DNA from: Pedobacter montanisoli
GTDB taxonomy: Bacteria; Bacteroidota; Bacteroidia; Sphingobacteriales; Sphingobacteriaceae
DNA: 64,000 nucleotides
Assembly: GCF_022809115.1 (NCBI RefSeq)
Contig: NZ_JALGBH010000002.1
Coordinates: 933,543 to 997,542, forward strand
Direction of reading: 5' to 3'
Notes under the pieces: model-generated
Seen by the model: only the letters and a program-made list of their open reading frames with translations
What the model was told of the DNA's origin: nothing
Database searches by the model: none
Program-made: the position numbers and the translations under genes
Shown: positions 36,900-45,187 of the stretch, one piece after another
Layout of the letters: each line of letters begins with the position of its first letter
Numbering within the stretch: the first letter of the stretch is position 1

Positions 36900-37943
36900 A
36901 TGAGAACAAAATATTTCAGGTACATCTTTTTGGTTTGCCTGTTTGTGTATGCCTGTAAAAAGAGCGATGATACGCAAGATATGGTTACATTTTTGGGTTT
37001 TCAAAAACCCAAAAATTTTCCTGATCCAGTATATAACTTCAGCAATAATCCTGTAACCAAAGCAGGTTTCGAGCTGGGCAGAACTCTGTTTTACGACCCA
37101 AGGCTATCAAGAGACAATACTATTAGCTGTGGTTCATGTCATATCCAATCTTCGGCATTTACCCATCACGGACATGACGTTAGTCATGGTATCGAAGATC
37201 GTTTAGGCACAAGAAATGCACCTCCTATTATGAATTTAGCTTGGAACAAAGCTTTTATGTGGGGTGGTGGCATTTATGATCTTGATCTGCAACCCATTGC
37301 TCCTATAACCACGCATGAAGAAATGGATGAGAGCCTTGAAAATGTATTGAATAAGCTCAAATCAATACCTACCTACAGAAACAAGTTTAAAGAAGCATTT
37401 GGTAGCGATGAAATCAGTACGGCTCATTTAATGAAAGCTTTATCACAATTTATGCTGATGTGCATAAGTAGTAATGCTAAATACGATAAAGTGATACGTA
37501 ATGAAGGTAATATCTCATTTTCTGCTGCAGAACAAGAAGGTTACCAAATATTTAAAGAAAAATGCGCCTCATGTCATACCGAACCTCTTTTTACAGATGG
37601 AACTTTCAGAAATAATGGTTTAGCACCCAATGCGATCAATGATAAAGGTCTATACATAGCTACATTGTTGGATAAAGACCAATATAAATTTAAGGTTCCT
37701 TCGCTCAGAAATTTGAAATACACAGCACCTTATATGCACGATGGCCGGTTTCTGACTTTAGATGCTGTTTTAGACCATTATACCGGTCAGGTACAGGATA
37801 CGCCTAACCTTGATCCGCTTCTGAAACAACAAACACCAAGAGGTATAAACTTGAGTACCGATCAGAAAGATAAATTGCTGGCTTTTCTAAATACACTTAA
37901 TGACGAAGATTTTATCCATAACAAAGCCTTGGCTGAACAATAA
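36900..37943 (+). CDS. MbnH-type diheme cytochrome c peroxidase-family protein
   Basis: The 347-residue lipoprotein (signal ending FVYAC) has two heme c motifs: CGSCH early and CASCH in the second half. The diheme peroxidase fold is supported by GRTLFYDPRLSRDNTISCGSCH, NAPPIMNLAW, KVPSLRNLKYTAPYMHDGRF. Located directly after an MbnP gene, it is best read as MbnH, which forms a high-valent diheme state to oxidise MbnP tryptophan, rather than as a hydrogen peroxide scavenger. Confidence 0.88.
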   Translation: MRTKYFRYIFLVCLFVYACKKSDDTQDMVTFLGFQKPKNFPDPVYNFSNNPVTKAGFELGRTLFYDPRLSRDNTISCGSCHIQSSAFTHHGHDVSHGIEDRLGTRNAPPIMNLAWNKAFMWGGGIYDLDLQPIAPITTHEEMDESLENVLNKLKSIPTYRNKFKEAFGSDEISTAHLMKALSQFMLMCISSNAKYDKVIRNEGNISFSAAEQEGYQIFKEKCASCHTEPLFTDGTFRNNGLAPNAINDKGLYIATLLDKDQYKFKVPSLRNLKYTAPYMHDGRFLTLDAVLDHYTGQVQDTPNLDPLLKQQTPRGINLSTDQKDKLLAFLNTLNDEDFIHNKALAEQ

Positions 37944-37948
37944 TTAAA

Positions 37949-38878
37949 ATGATGATGAAAAAAAGTATAGGATTAGCCTTCTTTTTAATGCTACTTGGTT
38001 TTTCTGCGCTGGCCTGTGATATCTGCGGTTGCGGGGTGGGCAGTTATTACATTGGTATTCTACCCGAATACAATAAGCGATTTGTAGGCTTAAGATACCA
38101 GTACAAAACTCTACAAACACATTTAGGACCACAGGGCCAGATTACTCCGCTTACTACAGATGAAACTTACCAGACAGCAGAACTCTGGGGAGGTGTTAAT
38201 TTCGGCAGCAAGTTCAGAATTCTTGCTTTCGTACCTTATAATATCAATAAACGTAGTTCACAAGAAGGAAATGGCAAAAAAAATGGCTTGGGCGATATTG
38301 CATTAATGGGATATTATAATTTGTTTACGCAAACACTTCCACTTAAAAGCAAGCTTCTGGTACATTCACTTTGGTTAGGCGCAGGAATAAAATTACCTAC
38401 GGGCAAATATGAACCTACTGAAAAACTGGCTGTGCAAGAAAGCCCCAACAATTTCCAGCTAGGTACAGCAAGTACCGATTTTACACTAAATGCTGCTTAC
38501 GATATACGGTTAAATGATTTAGGTTTTAACTTAAACGTAAATTATAAGATCAATACAGCCAATAGCTATGCTTACAGATATGGCAACAAGCTTACAGGTA
38601 ATGCATTGCTCTATTATAAATTCAGGTTATTTCATAAAATCACTTTAGCACCTAACGTGGGTATTTTGTATGATACGGCTACAAAAGATATAGAGAACAA
38701 TAAATATACTGTAGATGTATCAGGAGGACACTCTGCCGCTTTAATTACAGGTGTAGAAATAGCCAGTAGTAAATTTTCATTAGGTGCCAATTACCAAAAT
38801 ATCATTTCTCAGGAACTGGCAAACAATCGGGCTAAGGCCGGAAACCGCTTAATGATCCATTTATCCGTTCCATTTTAA
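37949..38878 (+). CDS. Outer-membrane barrel-like protein with N-terminal CDICGCG motif
   Basis: The 309 residues have a signal peptide (KKSIGLAFFLMLLGFSALA), then a mature start CDICGCGVGSYYIG, where three cysteines in six residues look like a soft-metal site. The rest has the alternating strand pattern and C-terminal aromatic (SVPF) of a beta barrel. Bacteroidota 'transporter' proteins of this type occur beside MbnP/MbnH genes. Three consecutive ATGs make the exact start uncertain. Likely role: outer-membrane passage or sensing of copper, which is inference. Confidence 0.75.
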   Translation: MMMKKSIGLAFFLMLLGFSALACDICGCGVGSYYIGILPEYNKRFVGLRYQYKTLQTHLGPQGQITPLTTDETYQTAELWGGVNFGSKFRILAFVPYNINKRSSQEGNGKKNGLGDIALMGYYNLFTQTLPLKSKLLVHSLWLGAGIKLPTGKYEPTEKLAVQESPNNFQLGTASTDFTLNAAYDIRLNDLGFNLNVNYKINTANSYAYRYGNKLTGNALLYYKFRLFHKITLAPNVGILYDTATKDIENNKYTVDVSGGHSAALITGVEIASSKFSLGANYQNIISQELANNRAKAGNRLMIHLSVPF

Positions 38879-38888
38879 AGCATAAATT

Positions 38889-39326
38889 ATGAAAAGAATA
38901 TTATTAATTGTCTTAACGGCAACTGCAATTACCGCCTGTAAACCCAAACAGGATGCAACAACGGTTAAAAACGAAACTATGAAAATCCATGACCAGGTAA
39001 TGGCCAATCATGGTAAAATCATTGCTAACCAGATGAAAATAGACACTTTGTTAAAGGATATGAAAGCTTTAAAACAGCAGTTTTCATCTATTGATACAAT
39101 TCAGGAAAAAACAAACCTTAAGACAATGCTTAACCGCTTACTTAAAGCCGAAGAAAGCATGAATGACTGGATGCATCATTTCAATCCTGATTACAACAAC
39201 ACAAACATGGATTCAGTAATCTATTATTACAAAACTGAAAAACAGAAGATCAATGTCATTGATAGTTTGTACAAAAGAGAAATTCAGGAATCTAATCAGT
39301 ATTTATCAAAATTTAAAAAATCATGA
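38889..39326 (+). CDS. Small helical lipoprotein
   Basis: MKRILLIVLTATAITACKPKQD is a lipoprotein signal (lipobox ITAC). The remaining ~125 residues are helical and rich in Met, His and Lys (IHDQVMANHGKIIANQMKIDTLLKDMKALKQ; NDWMHHFNPDY). The Met/His content would suit copper handling but no named family is evident. The last codons overlap the SCO gene by four bases (ATGA), so the two are translationally coupled. Confidence 0.75.
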   Translation: MKRILLIVLTATAITACKPKQDATTVKNETMKIHDQVMANHGKIIANQMKIDTLLKDMKALKQQFSSIDTIQEKTNLKTMLNRLLKAEESMNDWMHHFNPDYNNTNMDSVIYYYKTEKQKINVIDSLYKREIQESNQYLSKFKKS

Positions 39327-39952
39327 AAAAGATAACATTTATAGCCGCATTGCTCATCACAATCCTATCTGCTTGTAATAAGCCTGAAAAACTACCTTAC
39401 CTGCAAATAGAAATATCTGATAAGATGGTAGATGGTAAGATGGTACAAGATACGGTGTTCAAAACCATCCCCGACTTTAAACTTTATAATCAAGATAGCA
39501 CATTGGTTACTGCTAAAGATTTTGACAATACCATTTACGTAGCCGATTTCTTTTTTACCTCATGTCCTACCATTTGCCCGGTAATGCACCGCAATCTGCT
39601 TAAAGTTTACAATAAGTATAAAAGCAATCCAGAAGTTAAAATTGCATCGCATACTATTGACACCAAATATGATATACCTTCTCGACTAAAAGCTTATACT
39701 AAAAAATTAGGTGTAGAAGGTACGCAATGGGAATATTTATGGGGATCTAAAGAAGTAATATATGGTCTTGCCGAACGCAATTATCTGGTTGCTGTACAAC
39801 AGAATGATGAAGCACCCGGAGGTTTTATACACCAGGGATATTTGATCCTGGTAGATAAAAACAAGCGTATTCGCGGAGCTTATGATGGCACTGTAGATAA
39901 AGATGTAGCTAAGCTTATGAACGATATGGATATCCTTTTAAAAGAGAAATAA
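39323..39952 (+). CDS. SCO1/SenC-family copper chaperone
   Basis: The 209-residue lipoprotein (signal ILSAC) has the thioredoxin-like SCO fold with the Cu-binding CPTICP motif in FFFTSCPTICPVMH. The third ligand is expected in the His of GGFIHQGY. SCO proteins deliver Cu to the CuA site of cytochrome oxidase or act as copper-responsive thiol reductants. It is part of the copper-type cluster and overlaps the previous gene by four bases. Confidence 0.9.
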   Translation: MKKITFIAALLITILSACNKPEKLPYLQIEISDKMVDGKMVQDTVFKTIPDFKLYNQDSTLVTAKDFDNTIYVADFFFTSCPTICPVMHRNLLKVYNKYKSNPEVKIASHTIDTKYDIPSRLKAYTKKLGVEGTQWEYLWGSKEVIYGLAERNYLVAVQQNDEAPGGFIHQGYLILVDKNKRIRGAYDGTVDKDVAKLMNDMDILLKEK

Positions 39953-39978
39953 CTTATTAACTCCTAACAATTCAAATC

Positions 39979-40227
39979 ATGAAAAAAGTATTATTTATTG
40001 CTGCATTTGCTATCTTTTCACAATTTGCCAAAGCGCAATCTGTAAAACAACAAACTTTACCTACAGATACGACAGAACAAGCAATTGAAATTGATCCGGT
40101 ATGCAAAATGAAAGTAAAAACCGAAAAAGCGATCAGTTTCATTTACCATAAAAAGAGCTATTATTTCTGTAGTGAAAGCTGTAAGAAAGCCTTCAGTTCA
40201 GCACCAGAAAAGTACATTAAGAAATAA
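39979..40227 (+). CDS. Exported YHS-domain metal-binding protein
   Basis: This 82-residue protein has a signal peptide (KKVLFIAAFAIFSQFAKAQ) and one YHS domain: IDPVCKMKVKTEKAISFIYHKKSYYFCSESCKKAF, with CxM and FCSESC metal ligands. YHS domains are common in copper and heavy-metal systems, often fused to P-type ATPases. Here it stands alone as the last gene of the cluster. Confidence 0.88.
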   Translation: MKKVLFIAAFAIFSQFAKAQSVKQQTLPTDTTEQAIEIDPVCKMKVKTEKAISFIYHKKSYYFCSESCKKAFSSAPEKYIKK

Positions 40228-40231
40228 TAAC

Positions 40232-40315
40232 AAGAGGGTGTTTAAAAAATCACGTCATCCTGAACTCGTTTCAGGATCTTTTAAGCAAAATCTAACTTTT
40301 TAAATACCCTCTTTT
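40232..40315. terminator. Nested-hairpin terminator/repeat closing the copper cluster
   Basis: An outer stem of AAGAGGGTGTTTAAAAA type (from 40232) pairs with the right arm ending CCCTCTTTT near 40315. Inside it, CATCCTGAACTCGTTTCAGGATC forms a second hairpin that belongs to the dispersed repeat family. It lies between convergent genes. Confidence 0.7.
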
Positions 40316-40320
40316 ACCTT

Positions 40321-40737
40321 TTATTCAAAAATCAGTACAACAGTACCTGCAATAATTAAACAGGCACCTATTGCTGTTTTTAAAGTAAGTGTCTCTTTTA
40401 AAAACACCGCGGCCAGAATAATAGTTAAAGCTACACTTAATTTATCTATGGGTGCAACCTGCGAGGCTTTGCCCATTTGTAAAGCTTTAAAATAGAAAAT
40501 CCATGAAAGCCCCGTTGCGATACCTGATATTACTAGAAAGATAATATGATGCTTGGTTAAAGCTGTTATCGTTTTCTGTTCTCCCCTGCTAAAAATAATA
40601 AGCCATATCATAATCACAATGACAATGGTTCTGATACCAGTAGCCAGGTTAGAATTGATATTTGCAACTCCTATTTTAGCAAAAATAGCCGTTAACGATG
40701 CAAAAAAAGCCGAGAGTACTGCGTAAATCCACCACAT
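40321..40737 (-). CDS. Half-size EamA transporter
   Basis: The 138 residues contain a single EamA repeat with five hydrophobic segments (IYAVLSAFFASLTAIFAKIG; GIRTIVIVIMIWLIIFS; FLVISGIATGLSWIFYFKAL; LSVALTIILAAVFL; AIGACLIIAGTVVLIF). Full DMT transporters have two such repeats. Stand-alone one-repeat members exist and work as dimers, so this is not necessarily a truncation. Confidence 0.85.
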   Translation of the reverse strand: MWWIYAVLSAFFASLTAIFAKIGVANINSNLATGIRTIVIVIMIWLIIFSRGEQKTITALTKHHIIFLVISGIATGLSWIFYFKALQMGKASQVAPIDKLSVALTIILAAVFLKETLTLKTAIGACLIIAGTVVLIFE

Positions 40738-40856
40738 AGAAACCTAAATTTATATTTACTAATCTTCGTTATCCATTTCAATACATTCGTTTTCAAATGA
40801 ATACGTTTTTTCTTTAAAAATAATGCATTTATTTTTTAAAAACCCACCGTTTTTGC
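40738..40856. other. Intergenic region between the half-EamA and SRP RNA genes
   Basis: AT-rich stretch of about 120 bases containing the start regions of both divergent units. Apart from the -7 box of the SRP RNA gene at its right end I see nothing in it. Confidence 0.35.
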
Positions 40857-40864
40857 TAATTTTG
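40857..40864 (+). promoter_or_regulatory. -7 promoter box of the SRP RNA gene
   Basis: TAATTTTG matches TAnnTTTG and ends 4 bases before the first base of the RNA stem, as at the two tRNA-Ser genes. Confidence 0.65.
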
Positions 40865-40868
40865 TGCC

Positions 40869-40965
40869 GGGCAAGTCTTCTACGACCAGCTCCTTTTGAA
40901 CTCCCCCAGGTTGGGAACAAAGCAAGGGTAGAAGGTTGTAGCGGTGCGATAGGAGTTGCTTGCCC
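40869..40965 (+). ncRNA. ffs: Signal recognition particle RNA (small bacterial type)
   Basis: The 97-base RNA is closed by GGGCAAG (40869-40875) pairing with CTTGCCC (40959-40965). Its apical part reads CAGG-TTG-GGAA-CAA-AGCA, which is the GNRA tetraloop with the conserved asymmetric and symmetric internal loops bound by Ffh. The sequence ends in a T-run right after the stem, a terminator. The RNA scaffolds co-translational targeting of membrane proteins. Long ORFs across this segment are shadows. Confidence 0.9.
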
Positions 40966-41053
40966 TTTTTTCCCCTATACCCCTGAGGGGGCAAAGTCAA
41001 TTTAATCAGGGATATCAAAAAACCTTATATTTCCTATTCAGGAACGTAGAATT

Positions 41054-41710
41054 ATGAAATTTTTTATTGACACTGCTAACTTGGCTCAAATTAAAGAAGC
41101 TCAGGATTTGGGCATTTTAGATGGCGTAACCACCAATCCTAGTTTAATGGCCAAAGAGGGTATTACCGGCAACGAAAACATTTTAAATCACTACAAAGCA
41201 ATTTGCGATATTGTAGATGATAATGTGAGTGCTGAAGTAATTGCTACCGATTACGAGAATATTGTTAAAGAAGGTGAAGCTTTAGCTGCTTTAAATCCAA
41301 AAATTGTGGTTAAAGTACCTATGATCAAAGATGGCTTAAAAGCTATTAAATATTTCAGAAAAAAAGGTATCAGAACAAACTGTACTTTAGTTTTTTCGTC
41401 AGGACAAGCTTTATTGGCTGCAAAAGCGGGTGCCAACTACGTATCTCCGTTTTTAGGTCGTTTAGATGATATTTCTACAGAAGGTTTGCAATTAATTGAA
41501 GATATCCGCTTAATTTTTGACAACTACGGTTTTGAGACCGAAATTTTAGCTGCTTCTATACGCGGTCCTTTACATATTGTAAACTGCGCTAAAATAGGTG
41601 CCGATGTAATCACTGCACCTTTAGCCGCGATCACTGCGCTTTTAAAACATCCTTTAACTGATAGTGGTTTAGCTACCTTCTTGGCAGATCATGCCAAGGC
41701 AAACCAGTAA
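41054..41710 (+). CDS. fsa: Fructose-6-phosphate aldolase / small transaldolase
   Basis: The 218-residue TIM barrel belongs to the FSA/TalC group: FFIDTANLAQIKEA at the start, GVTTNPSLMA, the Schiff-base Lys in VVKVPMIKDGLKAI, TLVFSSGQALLAAKAGA and ADVITAPLAAITALLKHPLTDSGL. Members cleave fructose-6-phosphate or act as transaldolase; the two activities cannot be told apart by eye. Confidence 0.92.
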   Translation: MKFFIDTANLAQIKEAQDLGILDGVTTNPSLMAKEGITGNENILNHYKAICDIVDDNVSAEVIATDYENIVKEGEALAALNPKIVVKVPMIKDGLKAIKYFRKKGIRTNCTLVFSSGQALLAAKAGANYVSPFLGRLDDISTEGLQLIEDIRLIFDNYGFETEILAASIRGPLHIVNCAKIGADVITAPLAAITALLKHPLTDSGLATFLADHAKANQ

Positions 41711-41731
41711 TAAGAAAGGATTTACAGATAT

Positions 41732-41769
41732 AAAAAATCCCGGTGCGCTAATAGCCTCCGGGATTTTTA
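41732..41769. terminator. Bidirectional terminator between fsa and ddl
   Basis: AAAAATCCCGG and CCGGGATTTTT form a perfect stem around a short loop with A- and T-runs outside, placed between two convergent genes. Confidence 0.88.
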
Positions 41770-41790
41770 TTTAAACAGGATTTTAAAACC

Positions 41791-42771
41791 TTAAATCGTC
41801 TCTTCCAATACTTGGGTATAAAAATCTTTCAGGTCTATTCCCATAGCAGCTACCTGCTGAGGAATAAAACTGGTTGCCGTTTGTCCTGGAATAGTATTGA
41901 TTTCTATAAAGTAAAAGTTTCCGGTTTTGTGCTCAAGAAAATAATCTATACGAACTATACCTCTGCAATTTAGTTTCTGATATACAGCCGATACCACACG
42001 TTCTACCCTGCTTCTCTCTTCTTGTGTCATATCAGCTGGTGTGATTTCCTGTGTAGCTCCGGGTGTATATTTCGCTTCAAAATCAAAAAACTCATTCTTA
42101 GGAATAACTTCTGTAGCCGGCAATACCACAATTTTACCTTTGGTCTTAAATACGCCAACCGAAAATTCTCTTCCCTCAACAAATTCTTCCACCAATATCT
42201 GGGTATCTTCATTAAAAGCTTTATCTAATGCTGCCTGCAGATCGTCAGTATGTTTCACCTTGCTCATGCCTATACTGCTTCCACCATTGTTAGGTTTTAC
42301 AAAATAAGGTAGTTTAAGATTTTCAGTTACTTCTTCAGGTTTGTAATCAGCTTTGAACAATTGTACAGATTTGGCTATGTTCAGGTCTTTTATGCCATCA
42401 ACTATGGCTTTTGTATAACCTTTGTTCATGGTAATAGAACTTGTTAGCGCATCACAAGTGGTATAAGGTAAACCAATCATATCGAAATATCCCTGTAACT
42501 TGCCATCTTCTCCAGGAGAACCATGTATAGCGATGAATACGCCATCAAATTTGATTTTCTTGCCATTTACCGTGATGGAGAAATCATTTTTATCTACATC
42601 TATTTTAACAGAATCAGCTGGTTCATAAAACCATCCTTTCTCTGTAAGCATAATCTTATAAACATCAAATCTTTCGGGATCCAAATTCTGGGCAATAGTA
42701 GCTGCACTTTTTACAGATACCACCCATTCGCCTGTAGTACCTCCAGTAAGCAAAGCAATGGTCTTCTTCAT
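41791..42771 (-). CDS. ddl: D-alanine--D-alanine ligase
   Basis: The ATP-grasp ligase (326 residues) joins two D-Ala for peptidoglycan. Visible motifs are LLTGGTTGEWVVS, AIHGSPGEDGKLQG, MNKGYTKAIV, PYFVKPNNGGSSIGMSKV, the metal-binding FIEINTIPGQT and FIPQQVAAMG. Length is typical. The glycine of the usual GGxSxEHxVS opening is replaced (GGTTGEWVVS), as in many Bacteroidota Ddl proteins. Confidence 0.95.
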   Translation of the reverse strand: MKKTIALLTGGTTGEWVVSVKSAATIAQNLDPERFDVYKIMLTEKGWFYEPADSVKIDVDKNDFSITVNGKKIKFDGVFIAIHGSPGEDGKLQGYFDMIGLPYTTCDALTSSITMNKGYTKAIVDGIKDLNIAKSVQLFKADYKPEEVTENLKLPYFVKPNNGGSSIGMSKVKHTDDLQAALDKAFNEDTQILVEEFVEGREFSVGVFKTKGKIVVLPATEVIPKNEFFDFEAKYTPGATQEITPADMTQEERSRVERVVSAVYQKLNCRGIVRIDYFLEHKTGNFYFIEINTIPGQTATSFIPQQVAAMGIDLKDFYTQVLEETI

Positions 42772-42916
42772 TATATTTTTAAGTTTTAGGGTATTATAGT
42801 ATTTGCGTATTTAAGCTCAATTATCAGTTTTAACGCTGATGTGTAAATTATATAGTCAAAAATATAAAATATTCATACCTGTGTTATTTTATTTCACATA
42901 AAATATATTTTTAAGC

Positions 42917-42924
42917 TAAATTTG
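42917..42924 (+). promoter_or_regulatory. Candidate -7 box of the PASTA/mltG operon
   Basis: TAAATTTG matches TAnnTTTG and lies 21 bases before the PASTA gene start. A TTTG -33 element is not evident. Confidence 0.45.
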
Positions 42925-42945
42925 AAGCTAAATTCAACATAGATA

Positions 42946-43716
42946 ATGGGCAATTTTACAAGATACCTCAAGACCAAATCATTCAGAAATAACATTATAG
43001 CAGCAATTTGTACTGTAATAGCCTTACTGCTTATCGCTTTTTTCAGTCTTCGTTTCTATACCAAACACGGACAGGGCTTAAATGTACCTCAGTTAAAAGG
43101 ACTTAGAATTGACCAAGCTATACAAAAATTAGAAGAAATGGGTTTGAGGTATGAGATTGATTCGGTGTATATGATGGATAAACCTCCGGGTATTGTTACC
43201 GATCAGGATCCTGAGGCTGAAACTTTTGTTAAAGATAACAGGACCATTTATTTAACCATCAATACCTCAACAGCTCCAAATGTTAAATTTCCGGAAGTTG
43301 AAGAAAAATCTTTACGCGAAGCCAGATCTATTATTGAAAGTTACGGCTTAAAATTAGGCGACACGACTTATAAACCTGATATTGCCCGCGATGTAGTTTT
43401 AGGCGTAACTTTTGGCGGACAAGCACTTAAAGCAGGCGAACAGATACCTAAAGGTTCAAGAGTGAATTTTATTTTAGGTGACGGTCGTGGCAATGAGGAT
43501 GTTGACATGCCTAACTTAGCTGGTTTCACCATTGATGAAGCTCGTTTCTCGCTAAAAGGATCAATGCTTAAACTGGGTACCGTAACTTATGAAGGTGTAA
43601 TAACAGATAGCGCAAATGCAGTTGTGGTAAACCAATTTCCTTTACCAAGTGATACAGTAACCAAAGTTAAGATCGGTACAGCGATCAACATCACATTATC
43701 TAACAAAAAACAATAA
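42946..43716 (+). CDS. Membrane-anchored triple-PASTA protein
   Basis: The 256-residue protein has one N-terminal helix (IIAAICTVIALLLIAFFSLRFY) and then three PASTA repeats (about 40-105, 108-180 and 185-255). Each starts with a VPQLKGL/FPEVEEKS/MPNLAGF-like strand and ends with a G..hhhhh strand. PASTA domains bind muropeptides. No kinase domain is present, unlike PknB. It is followed 11 bases later by mltG, pointing to a joint role in cell-wall assembly. Confidence 0.9.
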   Translation: MGNFTRYLKTKSFRNNIIAAICTVIALLLIAFFSLRFYTKHGQGLNVPQLKGLRIDQAIQKLEEMGLRYEIDSVYMMDKPPGIVTDQDPEAETFVKDNRTIYLTINTSTAPNVKFPEVEEKSLREARSIIESYGLKLGDTTYKPDIARDVVLGVTFGGQALKAGEQIPKGSRVNFILGDGRGNEDVDMPNLAGFTIDEARFSLKGSMLKLGTVTYEGVITDSANAVVVNQFPLPSDTVTKVKIGTAINITLSNKKQ

Positions 43717-43727
43717 AGTATTTGTTT

Positions 43728-44774
43728 ATGAACTCAGCAAAACAACAAAATAAAAGTAAATTCATTCTTATAGTTATCCTGATTATTGCCATTGTAGGTG
43801 GTTATTTCACTTTTAATTTTTACCGTACTTACTTTGCGGGAAATGTTACCGGAAACCAGCAATACTTGTATATCAAAACCGGATCTGACTTTGAAAGCTT
43901 AACCAACAATATCAAAAACAAAGGCATTGTAAAAAACTACAATACATTTTTAGCTGCTGCCGAAAAAATGGATCTTAAAGATAAAGTAAAACCGGGAAGG
44001 TATCGTTTAAAAAGCGGAATGAACAACCGCTCTTTAATCAATATGATCAAAGCTGGTAATCAAGAGCCGGTAACTTTAAAAATCCAGAACATCCGTAAAA
44101 AAGAGAATCTAGCAGCTTTACTGGCTAAAAATTTAGAACCTGATTCGTTAGCCTTTATCTCATTATTAGATTCTACTCAATTTATTGAGAAATATGGCTT
44201 TAACAATGACAATATCTATACGATGTTTATTCCTAACAGTTACGAGATGTACTGGAACACTTCGCCAGAAGAGTTTTTTACAAGAATGACCAAAGAGTAT
44301 GATAAGTTCTGGAATAACGACCGTAAAGCTAAAGCCAAAGAATTGAACCTCTCACCTATCCAGGTTACCATATTGGCCTCGGTAGTAGATGCAGAGGCGC
44401 TTTATGACAAAGAAATGCCTATCATTGCTGGCCTGTACCTGAACAGATTAAAAAAAGGCATCTTGTTACAGGCAGATCCTACCGTAATCTTTGCTAATAA
44501 CGATTTTACCGTAAAACGTGTAACCAATGCCCTATTGCGTGTAGATTCAAAATACAATACTTATAAATATGCTGGTTTGCCTCCGGGGCCCATCATGATG
44601 CCAAGTATCAATGCCATTGATGCGGTTTTAAATCACGATAAGAACGATTACCTATATATGTGCGCCAAAGAAGATTTTTCGGGTTATCATAATTTTGCGG
44701 CAACTGTTGCTGAGCACGAAATCAATGCAAAGAAATACAGAGAGGCACTTAATAAGCGAAATATATTTAGATAA
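43728..44774 (+). CDS. mltG: Endolytic murein transglycosylase MltG
   Basis: From ATG 43728, an N-terminal helix (ILIVILIIAIVGGYFTF) and a YceG/MltG domain cut nascent glycan strands in the periplasm. The hallmark stretches are ASVVDAEALYDKEMPIIAGLYLNRL (with the catalytic acidic region), QADPTVIF, NTYKYAGLPPGPIMMPS and DYLYMCAKEDFSGYHNFA. The stop shares one base with the next start codon (TAATG). Confidence 0.95.
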   Translation: MNSAKQQNKSKFILIVILIIAIVGGYFTFNFYRTYFAGNVTGNQQYLYIKTGSDFESLTNNIKNKGIVKNYNTFLAAAEKMDLKDKVKPGRYRLKSGMNNRSLINMIKAGNQEPVTLKIQNIRKKENLAALLAKNLEPDSLAFISLLDSTQFIEKYGFNNDNIYTMFIPNSYEMYWNTSPEEFFTRMTKEYDKFWNNDRKAKAKELNLSPIQVTILASVVDAEALYDKEMPIIAGLYLNRLKKGILLQADPTVIFANNDFTVKRVTNALLRVDSKYNTYKYAGLPPGPIMMPSINAIDAVLNHDKNDYLYMCAKEDFSGYHNFAATVAEHEINAKKYREALNKRNIFR

Positions 44775-45184
44775 TGTTTGTTTACGAAACCAAAGTTAAA
44801 GTAAGATACGCAGAAACGGATCAGATGGGTGTGGTTTATCACGGCAACTATGCCCAATATTACGAAATAGCAAGAACAGAGTGTTTTGAAGCTGCATCAG
44901 GCATGAGCTATGCTTCTATGGAAGAAGATGGCGTGATGCTGCCTATTTTAGAATTGCAATCTAAATACCTGAAGCCTGCATTTTACAATCAGGTATTAAC
45001 TATAAAGTCAATTGTAAAGAACTTACCTACCGTACGTTTAAAAGTAGATTATGAAATCTATAATGAGGAGAATGAACTGATCAACATAGGCCATACCACC
45101 TTGGTTTTTGTAGATAAGGAAACGCGTAAGCCTTGCCATCCTCCACAAAGTTTTATTGAACCTGTAAGTAAATATTTTAAATAA
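44774..45184 (+). CDS. Hotdog-fold acyl-CoA thioesterase (YbgC/4HBT type)
   Basis: The 136 residues carry the 4HBT signature VRYAETDQMGVVYHGNYAQYYEIARTE, with the catalytic Asp in AETDQMGVVYHG. Small YbgC-type thioesterases hydrolyse short or aromatic acyl-CoA. The start overlaps mltG by one base and the YihY gene follows within 3 bases, so it belongs to the PASTA-mltG-thioesterase-yihY run. Confidence 0.9.
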   Translation: MFVYETKVKVRYAETDQMGVVYHGNYAQYYEIARTECFEAASGMSYASMEEDGVMLPILELQSKYLKPAFYNQVLTIKSIVKNLPTVRLKVDYEIYNEENELINIGHTTLVFVDKETRKPCHPPQSFIEPVSKYFK

Positions 45185-45187
45185 TTA

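Noticed and set aside
40823..41018. Overlapping 60-codon ORFs on both strands
   Set aside because: They cover the SRP RNA gene, whose closing stem, tetraloop and terminator explain the sequence better.
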